Assembly (NCBI GenBank): GCA_031273185.1
Contig: JAISSG010000081.1
Span: 1-6,229 of the forward strand
DNA from: Treponema sp.
GTDB lineage: Bacteria; Spirochaetota; Spirochaetia; Treponematales; Breznakiellaceae
Direction: 5' to 3'
Length of the DNA stretch: 6,229 nucleotides
The notes beneath the pieces were generated by a model that saw only the letters and a program-made list of their open reading frames with translations, was not told where the DNA came from and made no database searches. Position 1 is the first letter of the stretch. Every line of letters begins with the position of its first letter. Made by a program: the position numbers and the translations under genes. This document shows, piece by piece, positions 1 to 5,512 of this stretch.

Positions 1-90
1 GAGAAAACATGGGCAAACATGAAATGCTATCTTCGTGACAACGTGCAAGATTTTTCATCTGTCGATTCTGCAATTTATAATTATTTCTGA
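1..90 (+). CDS. IS630-family transposase, C-terminal end only (cut by window edge)
   Basis: Frame 1 reads from the first base to a TGA at 88-90 and gives the last 29 residues of an IS630/Tc1-mariner-type DDE transposase. The fragment starts at what should be the catalytic glutamate, followed by KTWANMKCYLRDN and ending SAIYNYF. In the family this is the (P)IE-x-x-WAN-x-K stretch. It matches the C-terminus of the second transposase in this window (5704-6229) at 17 of 29 positions by my alignment, so the two are related but are not copies of one element. The first two catalytic aspartates and the DNA-binding part lie outside the window, so I cannot say whether the gene is intact. It points rightwards, and the end of its element should lie shortly after 90. 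Confidence 0.85.
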   Translation, partial: EKTWANMKCYLRDNVQDFSSVDSAIYNYF

Positions 91-101
91 GTTCCAGTTA
101 G

Positions 102-290
102 TTAACTTAAAGTACTATACCACGGTTCTTTCTTCATAGGTATTTCCATCCTAACATAGACCGTCTTTCGGTGTCCATTCTTGTCGATTATCTGCTTAGG
201 GGCCAGCTTTGAGCGGTCTATGGCTTTCTCAAGCCGGAGCGGAGCGTGCGCCCATAGGACAAATCTTACCGAGGGGGAAAGTTTGAGCAT
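102..290 (-). CDS. Small basic hypothetical protein, 62 aa
   Basis: I do not recognise the family. I chose the ATG at 288-290 because it is preceded by AAGGGAGG at 295-302 with a 4-nt gap, the best ribosome-binding site in the window; an upstream TTG at 314 in the same frame has no such support. The protein is basic. It has a fairly hydrophobic N-terminal third (SVRFVLWAHAPL, residues 7-18), a central PKQIIDKNGHRKTVYVR segment (31-47) and a C-terminal KKEPWYSTLS. I see no signal peptide or convincing membrane helix. It lies 41 nt downstream of the minus-strand ORF 332-619 and could share its transcript from the promoter at 691-719. Its 3' end is only about 12 nt from the left IS630 transposase stop, so it may sit at, or be truncated by, the end of that element. 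A fragment of a larger mobile-element or phage protein is possible. Confidence 0.6.
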   Translation of the reverse strand: MLKLSPSVRFVLWAHAPLRLEKAIDRSKLAPKQIIDKNGHRKTVYVRMEIPMKKEPWYSTLS

Positions 291-294
291 AATA

Positions 295-302
295 CCTCCC
301 TT
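295..302 (-). promoter_or_regulatory. Strong Shine-Dalgarno site for the 62-aa ORF
   Basis: On the minus strand AAGGGAGG is followed by TATT and then the ATG at 288-290. This is close to the full anti-16S complement at good spacing, and it decides the start of the 62-residue protein. None of the housekeeping genes in this window has a site this strong. Confidence 0.7.
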
Positions 303-317
303 GCCAAATCCCAAATC

Positions 318-479
318 ATGGCGTATACTTTCTATAACATACCATATGAAAAAAGCCTTAATGACCCTGAAAAACCGTTTATGGGTAAATGCGTTCGGTG
401 CGAGCGGTCTTTTTCGCTTGAAGAATGCGATAAGAAAGAAGGGGGCAATTTGTGTTCCGGGGCGTTGAAACAGGCATAA
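318..479 (+). CDS. Possible small four-cysteine protein, 53 aa
   Basis: Plus-strand frame from ATG 318-320 to TAA 477-479, too short for many ORF callers. It begins MAYTFYNIPYEKSLNDPEKP and has cysteines at residues 25, 28, 37 and 46, i.e. CxxC-x8-C-x8-C, in the context GKCVRCERSFSLEEC. Such spacing is rare by chance and resembles a small zinc-binding finger or ribbon; metal binding is inference. Against it: there is no Shine-Dalgarno sequence before 318 or before the internal ATG at 381, I see no plus-strand promoter, and it lies antisense to the minus-strand ORF 332-619. The two cannot easily both be constrained protein genes over 332-479. It could also be a remnant of an older gene. I do not recognise a named family. 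Confidence 0.4.
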   Translation: MAYTFYNIPYEKSLNDPEKPFMGKCVRCERSFSLEECDKKEGGNLCSGALKQA

Positions 480-619
480 TTGTCATCTTTTGGATCATAG
501 TCTTTTTCAGCCAGATATACGGAAAGCTGCGTTGCCCTGCCGGAAGCGGTAGGCTGTTCACGATACCCCATTGTTTTGAAACCGGTCTTTTCCGCAATAA
601 AACCGTTCACCAATTCCAT
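332..619 (-). CDS. Hypothetical protein, 95 aa from ATG, possibly 112 aa from a non-ATG start
   Basis: Unrecognised. The first ATG is at 617-619 but has no ribosome-binding site. The frame stays open upstream to a TGA at 716-718. The residues there (VTLRNSKEPDSLICQF) look like ordinary protein and run straight into MELVNGFIAEKTGF. A GGGGA at 677-681 stands 6 nt before an ATA codon at 668-670, just downstream of the promoter at 691-719, so translation may really start near 670 at a rare or mutated start codon. The first half of the protein is mixed charged/hydrophobic and plausible. The last ~45 residues are low-complexity (SHSSSEKDRSH, then SGSLRLFSYGML) and lie antisense to the four-cysteine ORF, so the true end is uncertain. 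It is followed after 41 nt by the 62-aa ORF. A decayed gene is a fair alternative. Confidence 0.4.
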   Translation of the reverse strand: MELVNGFIAEKTGFKTMGYREQPTASGRATQLSVYLAEKDYDPKDDNYACFNAPEHKLPPSFLSHSSSEKDRSHRTHLPINGFSGSLRLFSYGML

Positions 620-690
620 AAATTGGCAGATAAGACTGTCAGGCTCTTTACTGTTGCGGAGCGTAACTATTATAATTCCCCATATAAGGC

Positions 691-719
691 AATATAATTT
701 AAATTCTCTATTTTGTCAA
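691..719 (-). promoter_or_regulatory. Sigma70-type promoter reading leftwards
   Basis: On the minus strand a perfect -35 TTGACA (714-719) is followed, after exactly 17 nt, by TATATT (691-696), five of six matches to the -10 consensus. The spacer is A/T-rich. The predicted start is about 683-684, placing a GGGGA ribosome-binding-like sequence (677-681) a few bases into the transcript. It would drive the small ORFs 332-619 and 102-290. It is the best promoter match I found in the window. Prediction from sequence only; A/T-rich DNA can produce such matches by chance. Confidence 0.6.
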
Positions 720-765
720 TACGTACGGTGTTCTTTTTTAAGTTATACATTTTTCGGTTCAAATG

Positions 766-800
766 TTGCCTAACTGCTTTTATACACAGCAATAAGGCAA
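766..800. repeat. Imperfect 13-bp inverted repeat after rlmB
   Basis: Arms at 766-778 and 788-800 pair at 10 of 13 positions (TTGCCT...TGCT with AGCA...AGGCAA), with a 9-nt loop and three central mismatches. It begins about 20 nt past the rlmB stop, where a terminator would be expected for the leftward operon. However, no T-run follows it in the direction of that operon; the plus-strand side has only AATTTTAT. It may be a weak terminator, an mRNA-end stabilising hairpin or an element scar. Confidence 0.4.
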
Positions 801-819
801 AATTTTATCCCTGCCCCGG

Positions 820-1554
820 CTACTTTCTCTGCCGCCGTACCTCGTAGAGCAGCACACCGGCTGCCACCGACACGTTAAGCGAATCTATCCTGCCGCTTGA
901 GGGAATTCCCACCATGCCGTCGCAGTGCTCCCGCAGCAGCCGGGAAATGCCCGCCCCCTCGCTACCCATCGCCAGGGCCACCCTGCCACGCAGGTCTTTG
1001 GTGTATGCCGGCTCCCCGTGCATGTCGGTGCCGTATATCCAGAAGCCTGCATCCTTGAGCTGTTCTGCGGCCCGCACAAGGTTGGGGATTTCCGCCTGGG
1101 GAACCCAGGAGACCGCCCCCGCCGACGTTTTGGAGATCACCTCGGCGTGCCTGGCGTTGCGCCTGTTCCGGCTTATCACCAGGTCCACCCCGAACTGATC
1201 GCAGCAGCGGAGGATCGCGCCGTAGTTGTGGGGGTCGGTAATGTCGTCGAGAATCAGCACAAGGGCGTTTTCCCTCTCCCCAATGCCGCCGATAAATTCC
1301 TCCATGCTGAGGCTGGGGTTGTCCCGCGCGATGTCCTCGACTTGCAGGGCGATACCCCGGTTGTCCGATGCAAGGCGGTCAAGCTCAAAAGTGCCGACGC
1401 GGTCTACGCGGACTTTGCAGCTAACGGCAAGGTCAACCAGTTCCCTGGCGCGGGGGCCGGCCTTTGCCAGCAATAGCGGCCCGCAGGATCGGCCTTCGGC
1501 CTTGCTTGATCGTATCCGTTCCTCGATGGCGTGAAAGCCGGTAAGAAAAATCAT
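820..1554 (-). CDS. rlmB: 23S rRNA (guanosine-2'-O)-methyltransferase RlmB (SpoU/TrmH family)
   Basis: A 244-residue SPOUT-class enzyme that transfers a methyl group from S-adenosylmethionine to a ribose 2'-OH; RlmB modifies G2251 (E. coli numbering) in the peptidyl-transferase P-loop of 23S rRNA. The N-terminal substrate-binding domain starts TGFHAIEERIR (residues 5-15). The three SpoU motifs are all present: DDITDPHNYGAILR (103-116, with the Asn and Arg), ALAMGSEGAGISRLL (193-207, with the Glu), and IPSSGRIDSLNVSVAAGVLLYE (217-238), which forms the trefoil-knot cofactor pocket. Length is normal. The ATG at 1552-1554 overlaps the stop of the DUF2156 gene as ATGA, with GGGGCGG just upstream, so it is probably translationally coupled. 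It is the last gene of the glyA operon. RlmB versus a close paralogue such as TrmH is inferred from overall length and the GFHA start. Confidence 0.93.
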   Translation of the reverse strand: MIFLTGFHAIEERIRSSKAEGRSCGPLLLAKAGPRARELVDLAVSCKVRVDRVGTFELDRLASDNRGIALQVEDIARDNPSLSMEEFIGGIGERENALVLILDDITDPHNYGAILRCCDQFGVDLVISRNRRNARHAEVISKTSAGAVSWVPQAEIPNLVRAAEQLKDAGFWIYGTDMHGEPAYTKDLRGRVALAMGSEGAGISRLLREHCDGMVGIPSSGRIDSLNVSVAAGVLLYEVRRQRK

Positions 1555-2498
1555 GCCGCCCCGCTTTGCTGTTGCGAAACGGCGTCGCTTTGCGACGCGA
1601 CGCAGCTTGAATACTTTTTGACAAAGCCCGACGGGCGGTACGTCATTTTCGCCTGGCGCAGCCCCTCGTCGCCAAGGTCCTGCTCCCGGTTGATGTACGT
1701 GAAAAAGCGGGGCAGGGCGGCGGCAAACGCCTGGTTCATAAACTGGTAAATTCCCTTGTATTGGTCGATTGCCTTTTCAAAATGGATAGCAAACATCTTT
1801 CCCTTGGCGACGCTTTCGCCCAGGCAGTACCCCGCCGGCTTGCCGTCGGCAAAATAAATGAAGCCCTTCAGCGCAAGGGAATCGAAGCGTTCCAGCGCCT
1901 CCCGCGCCGCCCAGTAATCGCCGTCCCCTCCCTTGTCCTGCCGCCACCGTTCCAGGATTTCCATGGCCCGGGGAACAAGATCGCGCGTCATCTGCCGCTG
2001 CTCGTGGGAGTACGCATTCATAAACTGGTTAACAAGGTTTTTTTTCTTGTGGTATTTTTTCCCCGGCATTTCGGCCAGGCTGTCGCGCAGGTACAGGTAG
2101 TCAAAATTGTTCCTGTCCTCGCTCACGGCTATCCCCCAGTCCTCAAGCTGCTGGCGGGACGATTCAAGCACGGTCTCGGAGATGTTTTTCCAGTAGCCGT
2201 GGTGCGTGAAAAGGGATTCAAGTATGTCCCGGCTGGGGGTCTCGCAGGGGGTCATGAAAAATTTCTTTGCCGCGCCGTGCGTTGCGCCATGCGATGGCTG
2301 TTCGCCGCAGATGATAAAACCGCCATTCGGCCCGCTGCGTGAGACCTGGTAGCTGTAGCGATCCCTGAAAAGGTACAGGCCGGAAAAGGTGAACTCGGAA
2401 ACCCCGTCGGCGGTCAGCGAAAGGCGGGGATGCAGGGCGCTTTTCAGGTCGAGCGACATGGGCACGAAATCGGGGTAACAGGGGACGGCTTCATTCAT
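1551..2498 (-). CDS. DUF2156 (phosphatidylglycerol lysyltransferase C-terminal-like) protein
   Basis: A 315-residue protein with a double-GNAT-like fold expected from DUF2156, the domain that forms the soluble C-terminal half of MprF/LPG synthases, which pass an aminoacyl group from aminoacyl-tRNA to a lipid. Recognisable segments are FSGLYLFRDRYSYQVSR (38-54), DYLYLRDSLAEMPGKKYHKK (133-152), DGKPAGYCLGE (218-228) and INREQDLGDEGLRQAKMTYR (269-288), followed by PSGFVKKYSS. The flippase membrane domain of MprF is absent, so it is a free-standing cytoplasmic version whose substrate is unknown. After the domain there is a Gln/Ser/Ala-rich tail (residues 300-315) encoded partly by a perfect hairpin. 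The ATG at 2496-2498 overlaps the preceding gene's end by 8 nt; there is no clear Shine-Dalgarno sequence, so start by coupling is likely. Met14 is a possible alternative start. Confidence 0.85.
   Translation of the reverse strand: MNEAVPCYPDFVPMSLDLKSALHPRLSLTADGVSEFTFSGLYLFRDRYSYQVSRSGPNGGFIICGEQPSHGATHGAAKKFFMTPCETPSRDILESLFTHHGYWKNISETVLESSRQQLEDWGIAVSEDRNNFDYLYLRDSLAEMPGKKYHKKKNLVNQFMNAYSHEQRQMTRDLVPRAMEILERWRQDKGGDGDYWAAREALERFDSLALKGFIYFADGKPAGYCLGESVAKGKMFAIHFEKAIDQYKGIYQFMNQAFAAALPRFFTYINREQDLGDEGLRQAKMTYRPSGFVKKYSSCVASQSDAVSQQQSGAA
1582..1598. repeat. Perfect 7-bp hairpin in the 3' end of the DUF2156 gene
   Basis: On the minus strand GCGTCGC-AAA-GCGACGC forms a perfect GC-rich stem with a 3-nt loop, about 30 nt before the DUF2156 stop and rlmB start. 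It lies in the non-conserved tail of the protein. It could slow the ribosome or RNA polymerase at the junction, protect mRNA ends, or be one copy of a dispersed short palindrome. Confidence 0.55.
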
Positions 2499-2691
2499 CT
2501 GTCGGTTTTCTTGCTGGTGCTTCCGGCGGGACCTCGCTTTTGATGCGGTCTTTCCATTCGCTGAAGTCCAGCACGCTGCCTTCCCCGTCGCCCGCCTTGC
2601 GCCGTATCTTCAGCGTTATGATAAACGCCACCGCCTGCGAAACTATCGCCACGAGAATCAACAGCGTTATTGCCAACGTCACTGCGTTCAT
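2491..2691 (-). CDS. Small single-pass membrane protein, 66 aa
   Basis: Unnamed. The ATG at 2689-2691 gives an N-terminal hydrophobic helix from about residue 3 to 27 (VTLAITLLILVAIVSQAVAF and on), then a basic KIRRK stop-transfer patch, then a polar cytoplasmic tail (about 37 residues: DGEGSVLDFSEWKDRIK, then Pro/Ala-rich VPPEAPARKP). By the positive-inside rule the tail faces the cytoplasm. A TTG 13 codons upstream would overlap glyA but puts charged residues before the helix and has no site, so I reject it. It sits 28 nt after glyA and overlaps the DUF2156 start by 8 nt. The overlap suggests the two are made together; a membrane tether or partner for the DUF2156 enzyme is speculation. Being in the operon and properly built for a membrane protein makes it a likely real gene. 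Confidence 0.75.
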   Translation of the reverse strand: MNAVTLAITLLILVAIVSQAVAFIITLKIRRKAGDGEGSVLDFSEWKDRIKSEVPPEAPARKPTDE

Positions 2692-2703
2692 GCTTTTTTC
2701 AAT

Positions 2704-2719
2704 GCGGCTGCGCAGCCGC
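2704..2719. repeat. Perfect 16-bp palindrome directly after glyA
   Basis: GCGGCTGCGCAGCCGC is its own reverse complement and starts at the base after the glyA stop codon (2720-2722). In the operon direction it is followed by ATTGAAAAAAGC and the ATG of the membrane protein, so there is no T-run and it is unlikely to be an intrinsic terminator. As RNA it could form a hairpin in the 28-nt gap, modulating translation or processing between glyA and the downstream genes. Confidence 0.6.
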
Positions 2720-4231
2720 CTAACCGACAAACGCCTTCTTGAGCATGGGCAGGTCCAGCTCCGGGTACACGGGGAAGCGATCCAGCAGTTTTTTCACCCG
2801 GCCTACCGCCTCGTTTTTTACCGCAGGATCGATCAGGTACTTGGACTTGCTTTTTGCCGACGGGTCTTTCTCGTTCGGCGCCTGGCTGGTTCCCTTGAGC
2901 ACCAGCGCCATGATCGAGCCGATTTCCTCCATTTCCGCCCAGCCCATGCCGAGGGTGGTGGCCGCCGCCGTTCCCACCCGCAGGCCGGCTGTGTACCAGG
3001 GGCCGTTGGGATCGAAGGGCAGGCTGTTGCGGTTGAGCGTTATGTTGCACTCGTGCAGGGCGCTTTCGGCCTGCCTGCCGGTAAGCCCGATGCGGTGCAC
3101 GTTGATCAGCAGCAGGTGGTTGTCCGAGCCGCCCGTCAGCACCTCAAGGCCGTTTTTCATGCAGGAGGCGGCCAGAGCCTTGCAGTTTTCGACAATGCGC
3201 CGGGCGTAGTCCCTGAATTCCGGGGCGGCGGCCTCGCGGAAGGCAACCGCCTTGGCGGCGATGACATGGGGCAGGGGGCCGCCCATGGTGAGGGGGCAGC
3301 CGCGGTCCATCGCCTCGGCAAATTCGGCTGTCGAAAACACCATGCCGGCGCGGGGGCCCCGCAGGGTCTTGTGCGTCGTGGTCGTGACGACGTGCGCCCA
3401 GGGCATGGGATCGTATTCGCCCGTGAAAACCTTGCCTGCGACAAGGCCGGCAAAATGGGCCATGTCAACCATGAAGACGCTGCCCGACCTATCGGCAATT
3501 TCCCGCATCCGCCTGAAATCGATCTTGCGCGGGTAGGCGGAATAGCCCGCCAGCAGGACGAGGGGCCTGACCTCCAGCGCCTGCCTCTCGATCTCGTCGT
3601 AATCCAACTGGCCGGTTTCCCTGGAAACCGAGTAGCTGAAAATGTCAAACAATTTTCCGGATATGTTGTAGCGGTAGCCGTGGGTGAGGTGTCCGCCGGA
3701 ATAGTAATCCTGCCCCAGCAGGCGCTGGTTGCCCAGCGCGGATTTTAGCTCCTTCCACTGGGCGTCGGTTAATTTGTACAGGTTTGTGGTGCCGTATTTT
3801 TCCAGCGCCGGTTTTTCGATTCGCGTGGAAAGTATCGCCCAGTACGCAAGCATGTTGGCATCCGCGCCGCAGTGGGGCTGGACGTTGGCGTACTCGGCCC
3901 CGAAGAGCTTGCACGCCTCCTGCGCGGCGAGGGACTCAATCGCGTCCACGTTTTCGTTCCCCGCGTAAAAGCGGTGGTGGGGATAGCCCTCGGCGTACTT
4001 GTCGGTCAAAAGGTTGCCCATCGCAAGCTGCACCGCCATCGAGCAGTAGTTTTCGCTGGCGATGAGTTTTATCCGTTTCCGCTGGTTTTCCAGCTCCTTG
4101 ACGATGGAAGCGGAGATTTCCGGCGCGGATTTGGCGGTCTCGGTAAGGTTGCAAAGGTAGGCCAAAAGGCTTGTGTTTACCTTGTCCGGCGGGGTTGACG
4201 CGAGATATGCGGTAACAGGGTTGATGTTCAT
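2720..4231 (-). CDS. glyA: Serine hydroxymethyltransferase, long form
   Basis: A 503-residue PLP enzyme that interconverts serine + tetrahydrofolate with glycine + 5,10-methylene-tetrahydrofolate in the cytoplasm, the main source of one-carbon units. Hallmarks in order: LIASENY (56-62), KYAEGYPHHRFYAGNENVD (78-96), HCGADANMLAYWAIL (120-134), GGHLTHGYRYNISGK (179-193), DMAHFAGLVAGK (256-267), TTTTHKTLRGPR (283-294, with the PLP-binding lysine K288), and SDNHLLLINV (369-378). It exceeds the typical ~420 residues through an N-terminal extension of about 35 residues, an insertion of ~30 residues before GGHLTHG (about 135-175) and a longer C-terminus. This long form fits a spirochaete. The ATG at 4229-4231 has only a weak AGG site. 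First gene of the four-gene operon. Confidence 0.96.
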   Translation of the reverse strand: MNINPVTAYLASTPPDKVNTSLLAYLCNLTETAKSAPEISASIVKELENQRKRIKLIASENYCSMAVQLAMGNLLTDKYAEGYPHHRFYAGNENVDAIESLAAQEACKLFGAEYANVQPHCGADANMLAYWAILSTRIEKPALEKYGTTNLYKLTDAQWKELKSALGNQRLLGQDYYSGGHLTHGYRYNISGKLFDIFSYSVSRETGQLDYDEIERQALEVRPLVLLAGYSAYPRKIDFRRMREIADRSGSVFMVDMAHFAGLVAGKVFTGEYDPMPWAHVVTTTTHKTLRGPRAGMVFSTAEFAEAMDRGCPLTMGGPLPHVIAAKAVAFREAAAPEFRDYARRIVENCKALAASCMKNGLEVLTGGSDNHLLLINVHRIGLTGRQAESALHECNITLNRNSLPFDPNGPWYTAGLRVGTAAATTLGMGWAEMEEIGSIMALVLKGTSQAPNEKDPSAKSKSKYLIDPAVKNEAVGRVKKLLDRFPVYPELDLPMLKKAFVG

Positions 4232-4239
4232 GGCCTATC

Positions 4240-4268
4240 ATGGTACATCGTATCGGGGAATTGTACAA
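4240..4268 (-). promoter_or_regulatory. Possible promoter for the glyA operon
   Basis: On the minus strand TTGTAC (4263-4268) and TACCAT (4240-4245) are separated by 17 nt. Each matches the sigma70 consensus at four of six positions. The predicted start would be only a few bases before the glyA ATG, giving an almost leaderless mRNA, which would fit the poor ribosome-binding site. The match is moderate, and transcription from hflX across the 117-nt gap is an alternative. Confidence 0.3.
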
Positions 4269-4316
4269 GCCGGCCGGTCGGCGCGGGGATCGGTGTTCCA
4301 AGGTTTAAGAAGCAAG

Positions 4317-4331
4317 AAGCTTAGGAAGCTC
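4317..4331 (-). terminator. Weak candidate terminator after hflX
   Basis: About 17 nt after the hflX stop the minus strand reads GAGCTT-CCT-AAGCTT, a 6-bp stem (one G-T wobble) with a 3-nt loop, followed by the pyrimidine-rich CTTGCTTCTT. The stem is short and there is no clean T-run, so termination, if any, would be partial. Confidence 0.25.
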
Positions 4332-4348
4332 AGGGGCGGATTTTAGCG

Positions 4349-5512
4349 TCAGGTTAAGTTTAGAACCGAGATCGCAATGCGTTTTTTCAGCTCGTCAAGG
4401 CCGTCGCCGCGCCGCGCCGAAACGGCAAGGCTGTTGGGGAAACGGGCAAGCAGGGCTTCTGCCTCTGCCTTTTCTGCCAATAAGTCGACTTTGTTCAGCA
4501 CGGACAGGCCGGGGATTTCCCCTGCCCCAAGCTCCCGCAGAACCGTGACCGTTGTCTGGTAGCAGCTTGCTATCCTCGCATCCGAGCAGTCAAGGACATG
4601 CAGCAGCAGGCTTGCATGGGCCGCTTCCTCAAGCGTTGATCGAAAGGCCTTGATCAGGGAATGGGGCAGGCGGCGGATAAAGCCGACCGTGTCGGTAAGC
4701 AGTACCGGCATGGCGGGGGCCGGCTCGAAGCGGCGGGTCGTGGCATCCAGCGTCGCAAAGAGCTTGTCCTCGACCAGCGCGGCGGAACCGGCAAGGGCGT
4801 TGAAGAGGCTGGACTTGCCGGCATTGGTGTAACCCACAACGGCGCAGACCGGCAGGCCCTGTCGCTGGCGCTGCCGCCGCTGTACCTGCCGCTGTTTTGC
4901 CACTTCCTCTATTTCCTTTTCAAGCCGGTGTATCCGCACGAGCATTTTGCGGCGGTCGGTTTCAAGGCGGGTTTCGCCCGCGCCCCTCGTGCCGTAGCGC
5001 CCGCCCCGTTGCCGGGAAAGGTCGATGTATTTATGCGCCAGCCGTGGCAGCCGGTAGCTGAGTTCGGCAAGCTCTATTTGCAAAACCGCTTCTTTTGTCG
5101 CCGCCCGCATGGCGAAGATTCGGATAATAAGCTCCTGCCGGTCCAGCACGGGAATCCCCGCAAGGTCCTCCCAGTTGCGCTGCTGCGAAGGGCTTGGGTC
5201 CCAGTCCAGCACCAGGCAGTCCGCCTCCAGTTGCTTTGCCTCCTCAGCCAGCTCTTCCGCCTTCCCGCTGCCGATGCCAAAGCGGGGCTGCCTATCCCGG
5301 ACGTTCACCGTCCTGTGCCCGGCGATCTCCAGTTCCAGGGTCTGCGCCAGACCGAGCAGTTCCCTGGCCGCGTCCTCGTCGCTGAATTCAATCTCAGGGG
5401 ACGGGGCGTTCTCGTTCCGCCTGCCGCTTTTGGCTCGGCTATTCGAGGCGGCAACGCTGACCAGCAAAGCCCGTTTTGGCCGTTCTGCAGTTTCCTGTAA
5501 TTTCTGCGCCAT
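4349..5512 (-). CDS. hflX: Ribosome-splitting GTPase HflX
   Basis: A 387-residue OBG-HflX-class GTPase that binds the 50S subunit and separates stalled or stress-arrested ribosomes. The N-terminal HflX domain carries FGIGSGKAEELAEEA (78-92) and DCLVLDWDPSPSQQRNWE (98-115). The signature GGRYGTRGAGETRLETDRR (170-188) leads into a coiled-coil-like basic helix (about 189-218, Gln/Arg-rich). The G domain has G1 GYTNAGKSS (227-235), switch I FATLDATTRR (252-261), G3 DTVGF (274-278), G4 NKVD (340-343) and G5 SARRG (365-369). All nucleotide-binding motifs are intact and the length is within the family range. The ATG at 5510-5512 follows only a weak AAAGAT sequence. The first ~40 residues are not conserved, so the start is less certain than the rest. 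The right-hand IS remains lie upstream of its 5' end. Confidence 0.96.
   Translation of the reverse strand: MAQKLQETAERPKRALLVSVAASNSRAKSGRRNENAPSPEIEFSDEDAARELLGLAQTLELEIAGHRTVNVRDRQPRFGIGSGKAEELAEEAKQLEADCLVLDWDPSPSQQRNWEDLAGIPVLDRQELIIRIFAMRAATKEAVLQIELAELSYRLPRLAHKYIDLSRQRGGRYGTRGAGETRLETDRRKMLVRIHRLEKEIEEVAKQRQVQRRQRQRQGLPVCAVVGYTNAGKSSLFNALAGSAALVEDKLFATLDATTRRFEPAPAMPVLLTDTVGFIRRLPHSLIKAFRSTLEEAAHASLLLHVLDCSDARIASCYQTTVTVLRELGAGEIPGLSVLNKVDLLAEKAEAEALLARFPNSLAVSARRGDGLDELKKRIAISVLNLT

Noticed and set aside
452..697. 81-codon + strand frame in the left flank
   Set aside because: No ribosome-binding site, a low-quality hydrophobic translation, and it overlaps the four-cysteine ORF and runs opposite the more plausible minus-strand frame.
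766..800. Classical intrinsic terminator of the rlmB operon
   Set aside because: The hairpin is imperfect and no T-run follows it in the direction of transcription; kept only as an inverted repeat.
925..1476. 183-codon + strand frame opposite rlmB
   Set aside because: The minus strand carries all three SpoU motifs, so this is a shadow frame.
1761..2342. 193-codon + strand frame opposite the DUF2156 gene
   Set aside because: Shadow of a recognised gene with overlapping operon junctions on the other strand.
2692..2730. TTG-initiated N-terminal extension of the 66-aa membrane protein
   Set aside because: It would be encoded by the palindrome, overlap glyA and place Arg-rich residues before the helix; the ATG at 2689-2691 is simpler.
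2540..3748. 402-codon open frame on the + strand
   Set aside because: It is antisense to glyA and the membrane protein, and its translation is Arg/Gly/Ala-rich without recognisable motifs; long antisense frames are common opposite GC-rich genes.
4661..5500. 279-codon open frame on the + strand
   Set aside because: It is antisense to hflX, whose motifs are complete; the translation has no family signature.
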